Origin: a virus
Direction: 5' to 3' (one strand)
DNA length: 50,388 bases
Virus record (IMG/VR): IMGVR_UViG_3300023178_004113
Coordinates: 1-50,388 of that record
Shown here: piece by piece, positions 49,059 to 50,388 of the stretch
Position numbering within the stretch: position 1 is the stretch's first letter
Layout: the number at the start of each line of letters is the position of its first letter
Made by a program: the position numbers and the translations under genes
The notes under the pieces: generated by a model
What the model was told of the DNA's origin: nothing
What the model saw: the letters and a program-made list of their open reading frames with translations, nothing else
The model's database searches: none

Positions 49059-49087
49059 TTGACACTTAGAGTATATTATAATATACT
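49059..49087 (+). promoter_or_regulatory. Consensus sigma70-like promoter
   Basis: A perfect TTGACA (49059-49064) and TATACT (49082-49087), 17 bases apart, 27 bases ahead of the next ATG, which has GGAGA. Confidence 0.7.
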
Positions 49088-49113
49088 AATATTAAATAAT
49101 TATGGAGATTTAA

Positions 49114-49869
49114 ATGGTTGTAAAAAACTTAGAAATTCCCGAAGCTAAGATACGTCAAGCTCTTTGGATGATTAAAACTAAAAAAACTAAGAAATCTATT
49201 TGCGAACATTTAGGTATTCCGTACAATACAAAAAGATTAGATACTATTATTAATGATTTTCTTGAAAAAGAAGAAAGAGTTGTACGACTAAAAAAGGCTG
49301 CTAAAAACAAAACTTTTAGTGAGTCAGAAAAGAAAAGCATAGCTAAAGAATACCAAGATGGTGAAAGTATCAGTGCTATTGCGCAAAGAAATTATATATC
49401 TTCTCAAAAAGTTAAGTCTTTTTTATTAGAACTAGGAGTCCCTATCCGTTCTAGAAAGAAAAGTGCGCCAGCTCAAACAGACCATGTAGTGCAAGATTTA
49501 GATATTAGATTTTTAAAAGGTGATAGAGTTTTTCACGGTCCTACTAATTCTTTTGCTACTATTGAACAATCTTTAGATGAAGAATATATTGAATATTTAC
49601 AACAAGGTATTCAAAAATATGTAGAAATAGTTCCTTTTGATTATAAAAAGTATTCAAATCCTATAGAGGATGTTCATTTTAATATTTATTGGATATTAGA
49701 AGATGGAAAAAGCTGGAAGCTACCTGCCCTAAAAAATCATATTAAATCAGTATTAAAGCATATTGAAGATTATGGACGAGAAAGTTATCATCTATGGATA
49801 GAAGGTGATTATGCACATCAAAGAATGTTTGTTCCTCGTCATGAATTATTTCCTGTAATTAAAAAATAA
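49114..49869 (+). CDS. HTH-domain phage protein
   Basis: 251 aa. N-terminal: a helix-rich DNA-binding region (KKSICEHLGIPYNTKRLDTI; EYQDGESISAIAQRNYISSQ, resembling resolvase/Hin-type HTH). C-terminal: a mixed domain (FLKGDRVFHGPTNSFATIEQ; SYHLWIEGDYAHQRMF). It is probably a regulator. It abuts the helicase-like gene. Confidence 0.7.
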   Translation: MVVKNLEIPEAKIRQALWMIKTKKTKKSICEHLGIPYNTKRLDTIINDFLEKEERVVRLKKAAKNKTFSESEKKSIAKEYQDGESISAIAQRNYISSQKVKSFLLELGVPIRSRKKSAPAQTDHVVQDLDIRFLKGDRVFHGPTNSFATIEQSLDEEYIEYLQQGIQKYVEIVPFDYKKYSNPIEDVHFNIYWILEDGKSWKLPALKNHIKSVLKHIEDYGRESYHLWIEGDYAHQRMFVPRHELFPVIKK

Positions 49870-50388
49870 ATGTCAGTAGATTTACAAAAGTTGGCCTTAA
49901 AAAGGCTGTTAACAACTCAGAGCCCTGATTTTTTTAATAAGCTTGTGAATAAATACTTCACAGGTAATAATCTTGTGCTATTTAGAAAAATAAACAATTT
50001 CTATACTAAAAACCTTAGAATTCCTTCTATACAGGAGTTCTATGAAATTCAAAAACAAGAAAGTTCTAAAGCTTATCTTAGAACTGAGCTAATGGAAGTC
50101 TCTTTAGAGGGTGAAAACTCTATAGAGTCTAATTTTATATCTTCACAGCTTCAAGACTATTATATTAGAGAAGAAACTATTAGTTTCATAGATAAATTTA
50201 TAGATGACTTAGAAAATTTAGAACAAACAGAAATCATAGATAAAATACAAGAACATATTTTGTCTGTTCAAAAATTTATTCCTGAAGGTGAAGAGCTTTT
50301 TGATGTGGCAACTATTGAAACAGTTCCGCAAGAAGATAATTTTGTTATGTTTCCTAGCGGTTTGAGTACTGAATTTGATGCAACAAAT
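49870..50388 (+). CDS. Probable DnaB-type replicative helicase, 5' part
   Basis: 173 codons open to the window edge. The N-terminal region (MSVDLQKLALKRLLTTQ, FFNKLVNKYFTGNNLVLFRK) has the helical layout of phage gp41/DnaB N-domains, and NFVMFPSGLSTEFDATN resembles the TGFxxLDxxTGG segment that leads into the RecA-like core. The Walker motifs would lie beyond the edge, so this stays tentative. Confidence 0.55.
   Translation, partial: MSVDLQKLALKRLLTTQSPDFFNKLVNKYFTGNNLVLFRKINNFYTKNLRIPSIQEFYEIQKQESSKAYLRTELMEVSLEGENSIESNFISSQLQDYYIREETISFIDKFIDDLENLEQTEIIDKIQEHILSVQKFIPEGEELFDVATIETVPQEDNFVMFPSGLSTEFDATN

Noticed and set aside
1-50388. CRISPR array, insertion sequence, integrase or attachment site
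   Set aside because: No regular spaced repeats, transposase motifs, integrase gene or tRNA-end direct repeats were seen.

Overview
This AT-rich window reads as part of the genome of a large tailed phage, most likely a marine T4-like myovirus. Genes are tightly packed, often overlapping by 1-8 bases, and mostly short. They include phage markers: PhoH, MazG, Hsp20, a Cas4-like exonuclease, a GH19 endolysin, LamG tail-fibre proteins and a probable DnaB-type helicase. Small basic proteins of the kind common in marine phages are also present. The host is probably an alphaproteobacterium: the window carries a circularly permuted (two-piece) tmRNA gene, the form typical of that class, and a ROSE-like heat-regulated leader upstream of hsp20. 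SAR11 is a reasonable guess but is not proven here.

Layout. From 1 to about 39.1 kb every supported gene is on the minus strand. From 39.17 kb to the end every gene is on the plus strand. At 0-7.6 kb lie three host-recognition or fibre proteins made of repeated LamG-like and Ig/cadherin-like modules. At 7.6-9.9 kb are an endolysin, an SprT-like protease and small proteins. At 10-15.6 kb is a run of auxiliary metabolic and envelope genes: cytidylyltransferase, PurS, a PiT phosphate permease, secreted nuclease, methyltransferase, UDP-sugar dehydrogenase, MazG, an outer-membrane beta-barrel protein and a peroxiredoxin. At 15.6-17.5 kb is a tRNA cluster (Leu-TAA, a CAT-anticodon tRNA that is probably Ile2, Arg-TCT) interleaved with several strong unexplained RNA structures. 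At 17.4-24.4 kb are a eukaryotic-type phosphomannomutase-like HAD protein, small hypotheticals, Hsp20 with a phasin-like partner, and a NAD-dependent DNA ligase. At 24.4-26.6 kb is a redox island (glutaredoxins, Prx-like protein, 2OG-Fe(II) oxygenase, CHCC-type zinc finger). At 26.6-31.4 kb are sugar-nucleotide genes (nucleotidyltransferase-cupin fusion, split HldE-like kinase and adenylyltransferase, cupin), a UvdE endonuclease and a SET-domain protein. At 31.4-39.1 kb are small conserved phage proteins, PhoH with an apparent ATT start, an exonuclease, a lysis pair and Fpg.

On the plus strand a translation module (bS21 and the permuted tmRNA) is followed by a surface-glycan operon: an LpxA-like acyltransferase, an SDR epimerase and at least four glycosyltransferase-like proteins. 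After that come a PC4-like protein, Myb/HTH-repeat DNA-binding proteins, and the start of a probable replicative helicase that runs off the window.

Taken together, the genes point to translation takeover (tRNAs for AGA, TTA and probably ATA codons; bS21; tmRNA), remodelling of host surface sugars and the outer membrane, phosphate and purine support, redox control, and DNA repair. Nine or ten sigma70-like promoters with a 16-17 base spacer can be read. Several segments (the PiT gene, a patch in one glycosyltransferase, the HTH-repeat gene) differ from the rest in codon use.
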